The notes beneath the pieces are model-generated. The model did not search any database, was not told the DNA's origin, and was given only the letters and a program-made list of their open reading frames with translations. The position numbers and the translations under genes were made by a program. Below, piece after piece: positions 33,883 to 43,091 of a stretch of 64,000 nt of DNA; within the stretch, counting starts at the first letter, position 1, and the number at the start of each line of letters is the position of its first letter. The DNA is from DASYFG01 sp036498565 (lineage in GTDB: Bacteria > Bacillota > Bacilli > Lactobacillales > Lactobacillaceae), in assembly GCA_036498565.1 (NCBI GenBank), contig DASYFG010000003.1, positions 248,001-312,000 on the forward strand, given 5' to 3'.

Positions 33883-35183
33883 CCGACACATTAAATGCTG
33901 TTTTGGCAGCGAAATTCAACGCAACATTTGACGCGCCAACACCAATCCAAACGGCGGTTTGGGAGCGTTTGTCAACCGGCGAATCTATTTTTGGTTTAGC
34001 ACCGACCGGAAGCGGGAAAACACTGGCTTTCGTGTTGCCGTTGTTAAGCCAAATTGAAGGCACGGGCACACAAGTTTTGATTGTGGCGCCTAGTCAAGAA
34101 TTGGCCGCGCAAACGACGCAAGTTGCGCGTGAATGGGCGAATTTGGTAGACGTGAAAGTCACGAGTTTGATTGGCGGGGCCAATGGTCGCCGGCAAACGG
34201 ATACATTACGCAAAACCAAACCAGCTATTGTCGTGGGCACGGTGGGACGAATTTTGACGATGCTGGATAGTGGCGCGTTGAAGTTGGACCAATTGCGTAG
34301 TTTGGTGATTGATGAAGCCGACGCTTTGTTACATGAAGAACGCGATGCAGAATGGCGCGCGTTGAGCAGCTATGTGCCGCGTGGCACGCAAGTCGCCCTA
34401 TTTTCGGCCACTGACGGGGTGGATTTGGCGAAAGTCCAACAGTTATTTGGCCAAAGTACGACACCAATTAGCGTTGGTCAAGATGCACCAAAGCAAATTA
34501 CGCACGAATATCAATTCGCCGATGAGCGCGGCAAAGCTAAGATTCTCGCTCAAATCGCGCGCAAACAACGCGCGCTTGTGTTCTTCAATCAAGTGAGCAC
34601 GTTGACGAATATGGAAGCCACGTTGCGCCATAATCATGTGCCGGTGGCGAGTTTAGGCAGTAATGATCGCCGCCAAATTCAACGCGCGGATGCGCTAGCT
34701 AGTTTTCGAAAAGGCGACGTTAAGTTACTTTTGGTGACGGACGTGGCCGCGCGTGGATTGGATATTGTGGATTTGCCAATGGTCATTAACGCGCAAATTC
34801 CGCGTGAACGTAAAACCTACGTGCACCGCGCAGGCCGAACTGGTCGGATGGGTAAAACTGGTGTGGTTTTGAATTTAGGTAATGATCATGACTTGCGTGA
34901 TGTGAAGCGTTTGTTAGGCGATGATGTGGCATTGGTGAAGGCGAATTTGGCACCGGAAAAACCAGTTGTCCGGGCTAAAGAAGAAGTGCGTGAAGCAGTG
35001 AAAGTCGTTGCAAAAACAGCGGCAAAGTCATTGAGTGCACGTCCGTCAAAGGAAAAGCCAAGCACGTCACCGGCAGAAGTCGACGTCAAGAAAAAACCAC
35101 GTAGTAAACAAAAACAAAAGAATCAAAAAGACAAAGGCATGCGCCACAAACGCCGCAAACAAGCGGAAAATCAGGCGCAATAA
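33879..35183 (+). CDS. DEAD-box RNA helicase
   Basis: 434 residues. Motifs: Q motif region PTPIQTAVW, motif I APTGSGKT, motif II DEAD in VIDEADALL, motif III SAT, motif V ARGLDI and motif VI HRAGRTGRMGK. A lysine/arginine-rich tail (about 365-434, ending KGMRHKRRKQAENQAQ) should bind RNA. Resembles CshB/CsdA-like helicases for ribosome assembly or cold growth; not assigned further. Overlaps the oxidoreductase by 4 nt. Confidence 0.93.
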   Translation: MTDTLNAVLAAKFNATFDAPTPIQTAVWERLSTGESIFGLAPTGSGKTLAFVLPLLSQIEGTGTQVLIVAPSQELAAQTTQVAREWANLVDVKVTSLIGGANGRRQTDTLRKTKPAIVVGTVGRILTMLDSGALKLDQLRSLVIDEADALLHEERDAEWRALSSYVPRGTQVALFSATDGVDLAKVQQLFGQSTTPISVGQDAPKQITHEYQFADERGKAKILAQIARKQRALVFFNQVSTLTNMEATLRHNHVPVASLGSNDRRQIQRADALASFRKGDVKLLLVTDVAARGLDIVDLPMVINAQIPRERKTYVHRAGRTGRMGKTGVVLNLGNDHDLRDVKRLLGDDVALVKANLAPEKPVVRAKEEVREAVKVVAKTAAKSLSARPSKEKPSTSPAEVDVKKKPRSKQKQKNQKDKGMRHKRRKQAENQAQ

Positions 35184-35212
35184 GCCATTTAAGCCGGTAT
35201 TACCGGCGCTTT

Positions 35213-35285
35213 GCATGCGTAGTTTAACGGGATAAAACGGCTGCCTCCTAAGCGGCAACTCTGGGTTCGAGTCCCAGTGCGTGCA
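35213..35285 (+). tRNA. tRNA-Arg (anticodon CCU)
   Basis: Full cloverleaf: acceptor GCATGCG / TGCGTGC, D stem GTTT / AAAC, anticodon stem GCTGC / GCGGC with loop CTCCTAA (anticodon CCT, reads AGG), T arm CTGGG-TTCGAGT-CCCAG. Discriminator A; CCA is not encoded. A GCCGGT-ATT-ACCGGC hairpin (35193-35207) separates it from the helicase gene, and a large hairpin (35317-35355, TCGGG.CAAGTC / GACT.CCCGA) follows. Confidence 0.95.
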
Positions 35286-35363
35286 GTAAAGTTGATTTGT
35301 GATTTTTTAAACAAAATCGGGCAAGTCGTTGGGAAAAGTTGTTTTGACTACCCGAAAATGCTT

Positions 35364-35415
35364 TTGTGCAAAAAAACACAAATTACTTGAATTTTTCATT
35401 ATCACGTGATAAATT
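35364..35415 (+). promoter_or_regulatory. cydABDC promoter with Rex-like site and palindrome
   Basis: -35 TTGAAT (35387-35392), 17-nt spacer, -10 TAAATT (35410-35415). A perfect 14-bp palindrome TTATCACGTGATAA (35399-35412) fills the spacer and -10. Upstream, TTGTG-N8-CACAA (35364-35381) has the 18-bp size and half-sites of a Rex operator, with mismatches at the inner positions. Redox or oxygen control of cytochrome bd is plausible. Confidence 0.6.
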
Positions 35416-35440
35416 TATAGACGTAGTAGTTTAAGTTAAG

Positions 35441-35475
35441 AAGGAGGAGCGCCATTTTTGGCGCGATGCGATATG
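35441..35475 (+). promoter_or_regulatory. SD separated from cydA start by a hairpin
   Basis: AAGGAGGA (35441-35448) is directly followed by a perfect stem-loop GCGCCA-TTTT-TGGCGC (35449-35464), then GATGCGAT and ATG (35473). Unfolded, the SD-start distance is 24 nt; with the 16-nt hairpin folded it is 8 nt, the normal optimum. A TTG at 35458 inside the loop/stem is an alternative start. Confidence 0.6.
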
Positions 35476-36981
35476 ACAGATTTGGTGAATGTGCTGGACT
35501 TAGCGCGCTTCCAATTTGCGATGACGACAATTTTCCACTTTTGGTTTGTGCCAATGTCAATTGGTTTTGCGGTAATTGTCTCCGTCATGGAAACGCTGTA
35601 TGTGATCAAAAAAGATGACATCTATAAAAAAATGACGCAGTTCTGGGCCAAAGCGTTGATTATTAGCTTTGCGGTCGGCGTGGTGACTGGGTTGATTCAA
35701 GAGTTCCAATTTGGAATGAACTGGTCTGATTATTCACGCTTTGTGGGTGACATTTTCGGGGCACCATTGGCGATTGAAGCGTTGGTGGCGTTCTTTGCGG
35801 AATCAACGTTCTTGGGCTTTTGGAGTTTCACTTGGGGCAAAGTGAAGCCATGGTTGCACGCGTTGTTCATTTGGATTGTGACGCTGGGATCAACGTTGTC
35901 TGCGATGTGGATTTTGGTGGCGAACTCGTTCATGCAAAACCCGGTGGGGTACGCATTGAATGCGCCGGACCACAAAGCAACTTTGAACGATTTTCCAGCT
36001 TTGGTCACTAATCCGCAATTCTTAATTGAATTCCCGCACGTTATGTTTGGTACGTTGATTACTGGTGGCTTCATCGTGATGGGTTTGTCGGCGTTCAAAT
36101 TAATTCGGAATAAAGATGCGGCAGTTGCCGTCTTCTTCAAAAAAACCATTGCAATCGCCGCATCGGTTGGTGTGTTGGGGGTTGCTGGTGCGTTAATCAC
36201 TGGTGACTCACATGCGTTTGAATTGCAACAAATGCAACCAATGAAATTTGCCGCGATGGAAGGGGTCGATGAAACGATTGACTCATCCAAGCGTGCAGAT
36301 CATGCAGAACCTTGGGCGTTGATTTCTTTCACCGATCCAAAGACGCACAAAAAAGTATTTAGCGTTGAAATTCCTTATGCGTTGTCAATTTTGGGGAATC
36401 ACTCGTTGACGGGTGGAAAAACTGTTGGAACAACTGAATTAGAAAAAGAATTCCAAGCAAAATACGGCAAGCAACATCCTGAAATTAAAGATTTCTACGT
36501 CCCAGAAAACACACTTTTCTACGCCTTTCGTGTGATGGCGATGGGCGCCGGAGCTTTGTTAGCTGTGTTGGTTGGAGTGTTTGTTTACTTGAAGCGCGAA
36601 TGGTTCGGTCGTTTGTTCAACTTTAAGTGGTATCAATGGGTTTTGCGTTTGTTTGACAAATGGTGGCTATGGGTGATGGCTGTGATGACATTTGCGCCAT
36701 TCGCCATTAACACGGCTGGTTGGGTCGTGACCGAAATGGGTCGTTATCCATGGACGGTTTACGGCGTCTTCACCATTGCAGATTCTGTTTCACCAAACGT
36801 TTCTGTTGCATCATTGTTGATTTCAAACATTGGTTACTTCTTAGTCTTCTCTTTGCTTGGCGTGATGGCCTTCTACTTGATGGTACGTTTGGTACAAGAA
36901 GGACCAGACTTGTCGGATGAAGAAGTGAGCGAAATTGTGCCGCAAGATCCAATGGCCAACTTGAAAAAGGAGGAAGCATAA
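35473..36981 (+). CDS. cydA: cytochrome bd oxidase subunit I
   Basis: Catalytic subunit of the quinol:O2 oxidoreductase. 502 residues, about nine helices. Heme-ligand histidines are visible as His22 in TTIFHFWF (E. coli His19) and His189 in EFPHVMFGT (His186); the GRYPWTVYG motif near 430 is intact. The quinol loop is short, as in Bacillota. Needs heme, for which no synthesis genes are present here. The ATG at 35473 is preferred over TTG 35458 (see the SD/hairpin entry). Operon order cydA-cydB-cydD-cydC. Confidence 0.95.
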   Translation: MTDLVNVLDLARFQFAMTTIFHFWFVPMSIGFAVIVSVMETLYVIKKDDIYKKMTQFWAKALIISFAVGVVTGLIQEFQFGMNWSDYSRFVGDIFGAPLAIEALVAFFAESTFLGFWSFTWGKVKPWLHALFIWIVTLGSTLSAMWILVANSFMQNPVGYALNAPDHKATLNDFPALVTNPQFLIEFPHVMFGTLITGGFIVMGLSAFKLIRNKDAAVAVFFKKTIAIAASVGVLGVAGALITGDSHAFELQQMQPMKFAAMEGVDETIDSSKRADHAEPWALISFTDPKTHKKVFSVEIPYALSILGNHSLTGGKTVGTTELEKEFQAKYGKQHPEIKDFYVPENTLFYAFRVMAMGAGALLAVLVGVFVYLKREWFGRLFNFKWYQWVLRLFDKWWLWVMAVMTFAPFAINTAGWVVTEMGRYPWTVYGVFTIADSVSPNVSVASLLISNIGYFLVFSLLGVMAFYLMVRLVQEGPDLSDEEVSEIVPQDPMANLKKEEA

Positions 36982-36982
36982 C

Positions 36983-38002
36983 ATGTCAACATTACAAATT
37001 GTTTGGTTTAGCTTGATTGCCATTTTATGGGTTGGTTTCTTCTTTTTGGAAGGGTTTGACTTTGGGGTTGGCATGCAGTTCGTTTCTTTGGCAAAAGACG
37101 AAGAAGAACGTGACAGCTTGTACGAATCAATTGGACCGCACTGGGATGCCAATGAAGTGTGGTTGATTACGGCTGGTGGGGCAATGTTTGCGGCGTATCC
37201 TGGTTGGTATGCGTCATTGTTCTCAGGTTTTTACTTGTTGTTGTTTGGCGTGTTGCTGGCTTTGATTTTCCGTGGGGTGGCGTTTGAATTCCGTGAAAAA
37301 TTACCCACGCTCAAAGCACGTCGTTTGTGGGGAAACTTGATTGCACTGGCATCGTTTGCCGTGCCATTCTTGTTTGGGATGATTTTCTTGGCGGTTGTGA
37401 CCGGCGTGCCTTTGGATGCGCGCGGCAATGTGTCGGCTAACTTCGGCACTTATGTGCGCCCAGTCACGCTTGTCGGTGGCCTTGGTTTGGTTTTGTTAAG
37501 CTATGTGCACGGTTTGAACTTTACGATGTTAAAGCAAACCAACACCGAGATTTTGGCAAAAGCTAAAAGCCACCTTAAAATGGCTTACACGTTATTACTC
37601 GCGGGCGAAGTGATTTTAGCTGGTTTGCTACTTTGGCAAACCGATTTCTTAGCCACAAAGCCTGTTATCACGTTGATTTTGTTGGCGGTGGTCGTTTTGG
37701 CGACGCTAGCAAGCTGGCATCAAGCGCATTATGATCGCCAAGGTTGGGCGTTCACGTTGTCTGGTTTGACAATTATTGCCGTGGTGAGTTTGTTGTTTGT
37801 TGGTTTGTTCCCACGCGTGATTGTTGATGTAAATGGCGTGCATGATTTGTTGGCAACGACGGCTTCATCATCGCCTTACACGTTGCATTTGATGACTTGG
37901 ATTGTGTCAGGGGCGTTGCCGTTGACTTTGGGTTATCAATTGTGGAGTTTCTACGTCTTCAAAGAACGTGTGCAAGAAAACCATATCTTTACTGAGGAAT
38001 AA
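36983..38002 (+). CDS. cydB: cytochrome bd oxidase subunit II
   Basis: 339-residue membrane partner of CydA, eight to nine helices, beginning with the typical WVGFFFLEGFDFGVGM and HWDANEVWLITAGGAMFAA. AGGAGG lies at the end of cydA, 1 nt separates the two genes. Required for the oxidase complex. Confidence 0.95.
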   Translation: MSTLQIVWFSLIAILWVGFFFLEGFDFGVGMQFVSLAKDEEERDSLYESIGPHWDANEVWLITAGGAMFAAYPGWYASLFSGFYLLLFGVLLALIFRGVAFEFREKLPTLKARRLWGNLIALASFAVPFLFGMIFLAVVTGVPLDARGNVSANFGTYVRPVTLVGGLGLVLLSYVHGLNFTMLKQTNTEILAKAKSHLKMAYTLLLAGEVILAGLLLWQTDFLATKPVITLILLAVVVLATLASWHQAHYDRQGWAFTLSGLTIIAVVSLLFVGLFPRVIVDVNGVHDLLATTASSSPYTLHLMTWIVSGALPLTLGYQLWSFYVFKERVQENHIFTEE

Positions 38003-38004
38003 AA

Positions 38005-39741
38005 ATGATTGATCGGCGATTATTTGCTTTACCAAAAATTTTGCCGACACTATTAGGGCTTGTGGTTCTTACTGGACTACAAGCCTTTAGTGTATTGGCA
38101 CAAGGTATTTTATTAGCGTGGGTGCTGACGCAATTGTGGCACGACGCCGTATTTAGTGCGGTCATTTGGCCCACGGTCGGCTTTGGCGTGAGCTTTATTT
38201 TGCGCCATTTGTTACATGTTTTGAAAAATGAATGGATGAGCCGTTACGCGGAAATTGCCGTGGAAACTTACCGCGTGCAGTTATTGGAAAAATACGCGCA
38301 ACTTGGCCCAGTCGTCGTGCAAGAAATGGGGACAGGAAGTGCCGTTGCCACGCTTGGCGCGGGTTTGGATAATGTCAAAAATTATTTCCAATTGTTGTTG
38401 GTCAAAGTGTTTGATTTGGGAATTATTCCGTGGGTGATTTTGCTGGGGATTGCTTATTTTGATTGGGAACTAGCGGTGTTTTTGTTGGTGATTTTCCCAG
38501 TGATTATCTTGTTCTTCATCATTTTGGGTTACGCGGCGCAAAGCAAAGCGGATGCGGAATATGCGAACTTTACGAATTTGAATAATCGCTTTGTGGACGC
38601 TTTGCGTGGTTTGCCAACGCTTAAACAATTGGGTTTGAGTCGATCATATGCGCAACAAATTTTTGCGATTGCCGAGGATTATCGTTTGGCAACGATGCGG
38701 ACGTTGCGCATTGCGATGACGTCTACATTTGCGTTGGATTTCTTTACGACTTTGAGTGTGGCGATTGTGGCCGTTTTCTTGGGCTTGGATTTGCTGGATG
38801 GCGTTAAAGTTTTGTTTCCCGCTTTGAGTGTTTTGATTTTGGCACCGGAATATTTTTTGCCCTTGCGTAATTTTGCTGATGACTATCATGCAACTTTGGA
38901 TGGCAAGAACGCGTTGGATGATGTGTTTACGATTTTGGCGCGCGAAGTGCCGCACGTTGATGCGGTGAATTTGCCAAAGTGGGACGCTGACTCAACGTTG
39001 GCATTGCGCAATCTGGACGTGGCTTATTCGGATAGCACCGACGCGACGTTGGAGAACGTGTCTTTGACTATTGACGGTTTGCAAAAAATCGCATTGGTTG
39101 GGACAAGTGGCGCGGGGAAGACGACTTTGTTAGAAACGTTAGCCGGCTTTTTGACGCCAAGTGCGGGTGAAATTGTTTTGAATGGCACAACTTTGCCGAG
39201 CTTGGCGCACGAAGATTGGCAACGCCAATTTTTCTACATGCCACAAAATCCGTATCTTTTTGCGACAACTTTGCGCGAAAACATTGTCTTTTATGCACCG
39301 AATGCTAGTGATGAACGCATTGATTTGGCGGTGCAACAAGCTGGTTTGCAAGCGCTCGTTGCGGATTTGCCAGATGGATTAGAGACGGTGATTGGTGAAG
39401 GCGGCCGGCAATTGTCCGGCGGACAGGCCCAACGCGTGGCGTTAGCACGGATGTTGGTTGACGCGCACCGCTCGATTTTGTTATTTGACGAGCCGACGGC
39501 GCATTTGGACATCGCGACTGAAGCAGAATTGAAAGCGACGATGGCGCCGTTATTTGCTAACAAATTAGTGATTTTTGCCACGCACCGTTTGCACTGGTTA
39601 ACCGAAATGGACGCCGTGATTGTCATGCGCGACGGACAAATTGTGGAAACTGGCACACCAAAAGCGCTGCTAGCCGACCCCAACAGCGCGCTAAATGCGC
39701 TGCGATCAACTCTGAAAGGAGATGAACATGAAACAAATTAA
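38005..39741 (+). CDS. cydD: heterodimeric ABC exporter subunit CydD
   Basis: Half of the ABC exporter needed to assemble cytochrome bd (exports thiols/affects heme loading). 578 residues: six-helix transmembrane domain (1-315), then ATPase with Walker A GTSGAGKT, signature LSGGQAQR and Walker B ILLFDEPTAHLD. Starts 2 nt after cydB and overlaps cydC by 14 nt. Confidence 0.93.
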   Translation: MIDRRLFALPKILPTLLGLVVLTGLQAFSVLAQGILLAWVLTQLWHDAVFSAVIWPTVGFGVSFILRHLLHVLKNEWMSRYAEIAVETYRVQLLEKYAQLGPVVVQEMGTGSAVATLGAGLDNVKNYFQLLLVKVFDLGIIPWVILLGIAYFDWELAVFLLVIFPVIILFFIILGYAAQSKADAEYANFTNLNNRFVDALRGLPTLKQLGLSRSYAQQIFAIAEDYRLATMRTLRIAMTSTFALDFFTTLSVAIVAVFLGLDLLDGVKVLFPALSVLILAPEYFLPLRNFADDYHATLDGKNALDDVFTILAREVPHVDAVNLPKWDADSTLALRNLDVAYSDSTDATLENVSLTIDGLQKIALVGTSGAGKTTLLETLAGFLTPSAGEIVLNGTTLPSLAHEDWQRQFFYMPQNPYLFATTLRENIVFYAPNASDERIDLAVQQAGLQALVADLPDGLETVIGEGGRQLSGGQAQRVALARMLVDAHRSILLFDEPTAHLDIATEAELKATMAPLFANKLVIFATHRLHWLTEMDAVIVMRDGQIVETGTPKALLADPNSALNALRSTLKGDEHETN

Positions 39742-41437
39742 GCAACTTTTGGCACGTGACACGTGGATTAAGCCGTTTTTCAAACAACGGCCGCTGAGTT
39801 TGTGGGGCGCCATTATTTTAACGGTGCTGACAGCGGTTGCTGGTGGTGGTTTGATGTTTATTTCCGGTTATTTGATTTCGCGTTCTGCGCAGCGGCCGGA
39901 CAATATTTTGTTGGTGTATGTGCCGATTGTTTTGACGCGTGGATTTGGAATTTTTCGACCCGTGTTTCGTTATTTGCAACGTTTGGTCGCGCACAATTGG
40001 GTTTTGCGTGTCGTCTCTGTTTCACGCAAACGCTTGTATCAAAGTGCCGAAGCAACCGCGCATAGTTTGCGCAGTAAATTGCAAATCGGTGATTTACTGA
40101 GTTTGTTAGCGGATGATTTGGATCATTTGCAAAATTTGTATTTGCGCACGATTTTCCCGGCGGTGGCGAGTTGGTTGTTGTTTGCCGTGCTGATGTTATT
40201 GTTGGGCTGGGTCGATTGGCGTTTGATGTTGGTGTGGCTCGTTTTGCTGACATTTGTTGCCGTCTTGTTGCCAATCATTGGTTTGCTGGCCAATCGCGCC
40301 GGTGTCCAGCGGCAAAAAGCGTTACAAAATCGCTTGTATCGTGAAGCCACCGATGCGATTTTAGGGCTACAAGATTGGTTGCTCTCTGGTCGACAAGCGG
40401 ATTTAGTTGCCAAAGAAGGCACGGTCATGGCCGATTTAGCGCAAGCGAAAAGCGCCGGTCAGCGCTTTGGTTGGTGGCGTGATTTTGGTGTGCAAGTCGT
40501 GATGCTGCTGGGCGCCGTGTTGACTTTGTGGTGGGGCAGCGCGACTTTGGGCCACGACAAAGCGACGCAAACGTTCATTGCGGCGTTTGTGCTGACGATT
40601 TTCCCGTTGGTGGACACTTGGCTGGGCGTGAACCAAGGGTTGAGTGAGGCGAGTTATTATGAAGATAGTATCGTGCGTTTGAACGACTTACCCGAAGTTG
40701 AGACGCAGCCAGCGCCCGCTAGTTTAGGCGTTCATGGCGATATTGATTTTACAGCGGTGACATTTGGTTATGACAAACCACTTTTTCAACAGTTAGATTG
40801 GCACATTGCAACTGGTGAAAAAATCGCGCTGCTCGGGCGTTCCGGAGCGGGCAAAACAACTTTGCTCAAACTGCTGATGGGTGATTTGACCGCGCAAAGT
40901 GGTGCCATCACGATTGGCGGTGTGCAGCAAAAACCAACCGCCGATGACATTGCGATTTTGGATCAAAATGCGTATTTATTTGATACGACGATTGCTAATA
41001 ATGTGCGCTTGGGTGATTTGAATGCTACCGATGAACAACTCAATGAGGCGCTTGACAAAGCCGGTTTGCGCGCGTTAATCGCGAGCTTGCCGGATGGTTT
41101 GCAAACGAATATGCGTGAAGCCGGGACGCGCTTTTCTGGTGGTGAGCAACAACGTTTTGCTTTGGCGCGGGTGTTGTTGCAAGGGGCACCGATTGTGATT
41201 TTGGACGAACCGACGGTGAGTCTGGATCCGGCGACGGAACGCGCCGTGCTGGCAACGATGTTTGCGGCGCTGGCTGATCGCACGGTCATTTGGGTGACGC
41301 ACCATTTGACGGGAATTGAATTGGTCGATCAGGTGTACTTTTTGGAAAATGGCCAGTTTACGATGGCCGATAGTCCGGCGAATTTGGCAGCTAAAAGTGC
41401 GCATTTCCAAAACTTGTTAGCGTTAGATGATTTTTGA
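39728..41437 (+). CDS. cydC: heterodimeric ABC exporter subunit CydC
   Basis: Partner of CydD, 569 residues. Transmembrane domain begins with the CydC-like GGGLMFISGYLISRSAQRP and RGFGIFRPVFRYLQRL. ATPase: Walker A GRSGAGKT, signature FSGGEQQR, Walker B IVILDEPTVSLD. ATG 39728 has 7-nt spacing from GAAAGGAG; the ATG at 39722 touches the SD. Last gene of the cyd operon. Confidence 0.93.
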   Translation: MKQIKQLLARDTWIKPFFKQRPLSLWGAIILTVLTAVAGGGLMFISGYLISRSAQRPDNILLVYVPIVLTRGFGIFRPVFRYLQRLVAHNWVLRVVSVSRKRLYQSAEATAHSLRSKLQIGDLLSLLADDLDHLQNLYLRTIFPAVASWLLFAVLMLLLGWVDWRLMLVWLVLLTFVAVLLPIIGLLANRAGVQRQKALQNRLYREATDAILGLQDWLLSGRQADLVAKEGTVMADLAQAKSAGQRFGWWRDFGVQVVMLLGAVLTLWWGSATLGHDKATQTFIAAFVLTIFPLVDTWLGVNQGLSEASYYEDSIVRLNDLPEVETQPAPASLGVHGDIDFTAVTFGYDKPLFQQLDWHIATGEKIALLGRSGAGKTTLLKLLMGDLTAQSGAITIGGVQQKPTADDIAILDQNAYLFDTTIANNVRLGDLNATDEQLNEALDKAGLRALIASLPDGLQTNMREAGTRFSGGEQQRFALARVLLQGAPIVILDEPTVSLDPATERAVLATMFAALADRTVIWVTHHLTGIELVDQVYFLENGQFTMADSPANLAAKSAHFQNLLALDDF

Positions 41438-41449
41438 TAAACTAAAGAC

Positions 41450-42082
41450 ATGGCCAAACGACGCAAACGACAATTGAAATGGCGCACATGGTTTGTCAAA
41501 CGGGGGAAAATCCGTTGGACGCCAACGCTTTTGGCGCTAGGTAGCGTACTGGCAGCTGTAACGGCCGTGTCGCAAACGCCGCTGTTTGCAGAGAACACAA
41601 AACCAACGCTGACAAAAGCCGATGAACGCCAATTATTTTTGACACAAAAAGGACCGTACGCGCAGTTGATGCAACAGCAATACGGCGTGCTGGCGTCGAT
41701 CACCTTAGCGCAAGCCGCGCTTGAATCCGATTGGGGGAAAAGCGGTCTGTCGCGAGAATATAATAATTATTTTGGGATTAAAAGTGACGGCAGCGGCGAT
41801 AGCGTGCTGTATGCGACCAAGGAATTTGAAAACCAGCGCTGGATAACGGTGAACGCGCGTTTTGCCGTTTATCGTGATTGGCGGGACAGCTTTCGCGCCC
41901 ACAGCCAGCTTTTGGTCAAAGGGACGACTTGGAACGCCAACCAATATCAAGACGTGCTAAATTCACGTGACTACCGTACGGCCGCGCAAGCTTTGGTCAA
42001 AGACGGATACGCCACCGATCCAGCCTACGCGCAAAAGCTCATTCAAATCATCGAACAGTATGATTTGGCGCGCTTGGACTAA
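41450..42082 (+). CDS. N-acetylglucosaminidase, GH73
   Basis: 210 residues. Basic N-terminus and one hydrophobic segment (about 24-45) that looks like a signal sequence ending near LFAENT, then a GH73 domain with the catalytic glutamate Glu92 in AALESDWGKSGLS and the YNNYFGIK motif. Hydrolyses peptidoglycan during growth or division. It starts 12 nt after cydC with no SD; TAAACT (41438-41443) ends 7 nt before the ATG, so it could have its own leaderless promoter or be read from cyd. Confidence 0.88.
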   Translation: MAKRRKRQLKWRTWFVKRGKIRWTPTLLALGSVLAAVTAVSQTPLFAENTKPTLTKADERQLFLTQKGPYAQLMQQQYGVLASITLAQAALESDWGKSGLSREYNNYFGIKSDGSGDSVLYATKEFENQRWITVNARFAVYRDWRDSFRAHSQLLVKGTTWNANQYQDVLNSRDYRTAAQALVKDGYATDPAYAQKLIQIIEQYDLARLD

Positions 42083-42097
42083 ATGATTACCGCATAC

Positions 42098-42127
42098 AAA
42101 AAAAGTCGCCCACGGCGACTTTTTTTA
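42098..42127. terminator. bidirectional terminator GH73 / uppP
   Basis: Stem AAAAAGTCGCC / GGCGACTTTTT, loop CAC, T-runs on both strands. Confidence 0.9.
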
Positions 42128-42128
42128 T

Positions 42129-42992
42129 TTAAACATGAATGAAACCAAGGGCGCCGAGCACCAACACGAGGATTCCAACGGCAATTCGATACCAACCAAA
42201 CGCCGCAAAACTGTTCTTTTGAATGTAACGCAACATGAATTTAATCGCGATCATCGCGACAACGAATGCGACCAAAGTTCCCGTCAGCAAAACAATAATC
42301 TGTTCACTGGTAAAGGTGTTGCCGTCCTTTAGAAAACTAAAAATCTTCAAAATTGACACGCCAAACATCGTTGGAATAGCCAAGAAAAAAGTAAATTCAG
42401 ACGCCACATAACGTGAAGTGCCTAATAACATCCCACCCAAAATCGTCGCACCGGAACGTGATGTACCGGGTACAATTGACAAAACTTGGAACAGCCCAAT
42501 CAAAAAGGCAGTTTTAAATGACAAGGCATCAATTGTTTGAATGGTGTTGTAGTTACTTTGCAAATGCGCGAAGCGTTCGTGCGCGGCATTGCGACGTTCA
42601 ATCCAGATAAAGGCGATTCCATAAATGATCAACGTCGTTGCCACGACATAAGGATTCATCAAATGCGCGTCCATCCAGTCGTTTAAGGCCAAACCAATGA
42701 TCACTGATGGCAAAACCGCAACGATGACTTTGAACCACATTGACCACGTCTGATTGCGTTGTTCACGTGGCTTTTTAAAGTTGAAAGGCCAGAGTTTGTC
42801 CCAAAACAACACGACCACGGCCATGATTGCACCCAGTTGAATCACGTAATCAAACATCGTGCGGAACGCCGCGTTATCGAATTTGGCGATTTGTTCTGCC
42901 AAAATCAAATGACCAGTCGAGCTGACTGGTAAAAATTCAGTTAATCCTTCGACAATGCCGAGAAAAATAGCTTTTAAGATTTCAAATAGCAT
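42129..42992 (-). CDS. uppP: undecaprenyl-diphosphatase
   Basis: Recycles the cell-wall lipid carrier by removing one phosphate from undecaprenyl diphosphate; confers bacitracin tolerance when abundant. 287 residues, about eight helices, with the two family motifs GLTEFLPVSSTGH (about 16-28) and PGTSRSG (about 174-180). SD AAGGGGG. Monocistronic and divergent from the next gene. Confidence 0.95.
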   Translation of the reverse strand: MLFEILKAIFLGIVEGLTEFLPVSSTGHLILAEQIAKFDNAAFRTMFDYVIQLGAIMAVVVLFWDKLWPFNFKKPREQRNQTWSMWFKVIVAVLPSVIIGLALNDWMDAHLMNPYVVATTLIIYGIAFIWIERRNAAHERFAHLQSNYNTIQTIDALSFKTAFLIGLFQVLSIVPGTSRSGATILGGMLLGTSRYVASEFTFFLAIPTMFGVSILKIFSFLKDGNTFTSEQIIVLLTGTLVAFVVAMIAIKFMLRYIQKNSFAAFGWYRIAVGILVLVLGALGFIHV

Positions 42993-43043
42993 AATTGCCC
43001 CCTTAATTCATTTAATTATACAAGATTATTGGCGGAGAAGATT

Positions 43044-43070
43044 TTAACAATTTTTAAAATTTGGTATAAT
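43044..43070 (+). promoter_or_regulatory. promoter of the coiled-coil gene and tpiA
   Basis: TTAACA (43044-43049), 15-nt spacer, extended -10 TGG-TATAAT (43062-43070). Confidence 0.6.
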
Positions 43071-43091
43071 GGGTAATCAGAGGGGTAAAGA

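Noticed and set aside
39858..41410. Antisense frames of 100-138 codons under cydC
   Set aside because: Shadows of the ABC transporter gene; composition is unlike a real protein (Asn/Thr/Gln-rich) and no start signals exist.
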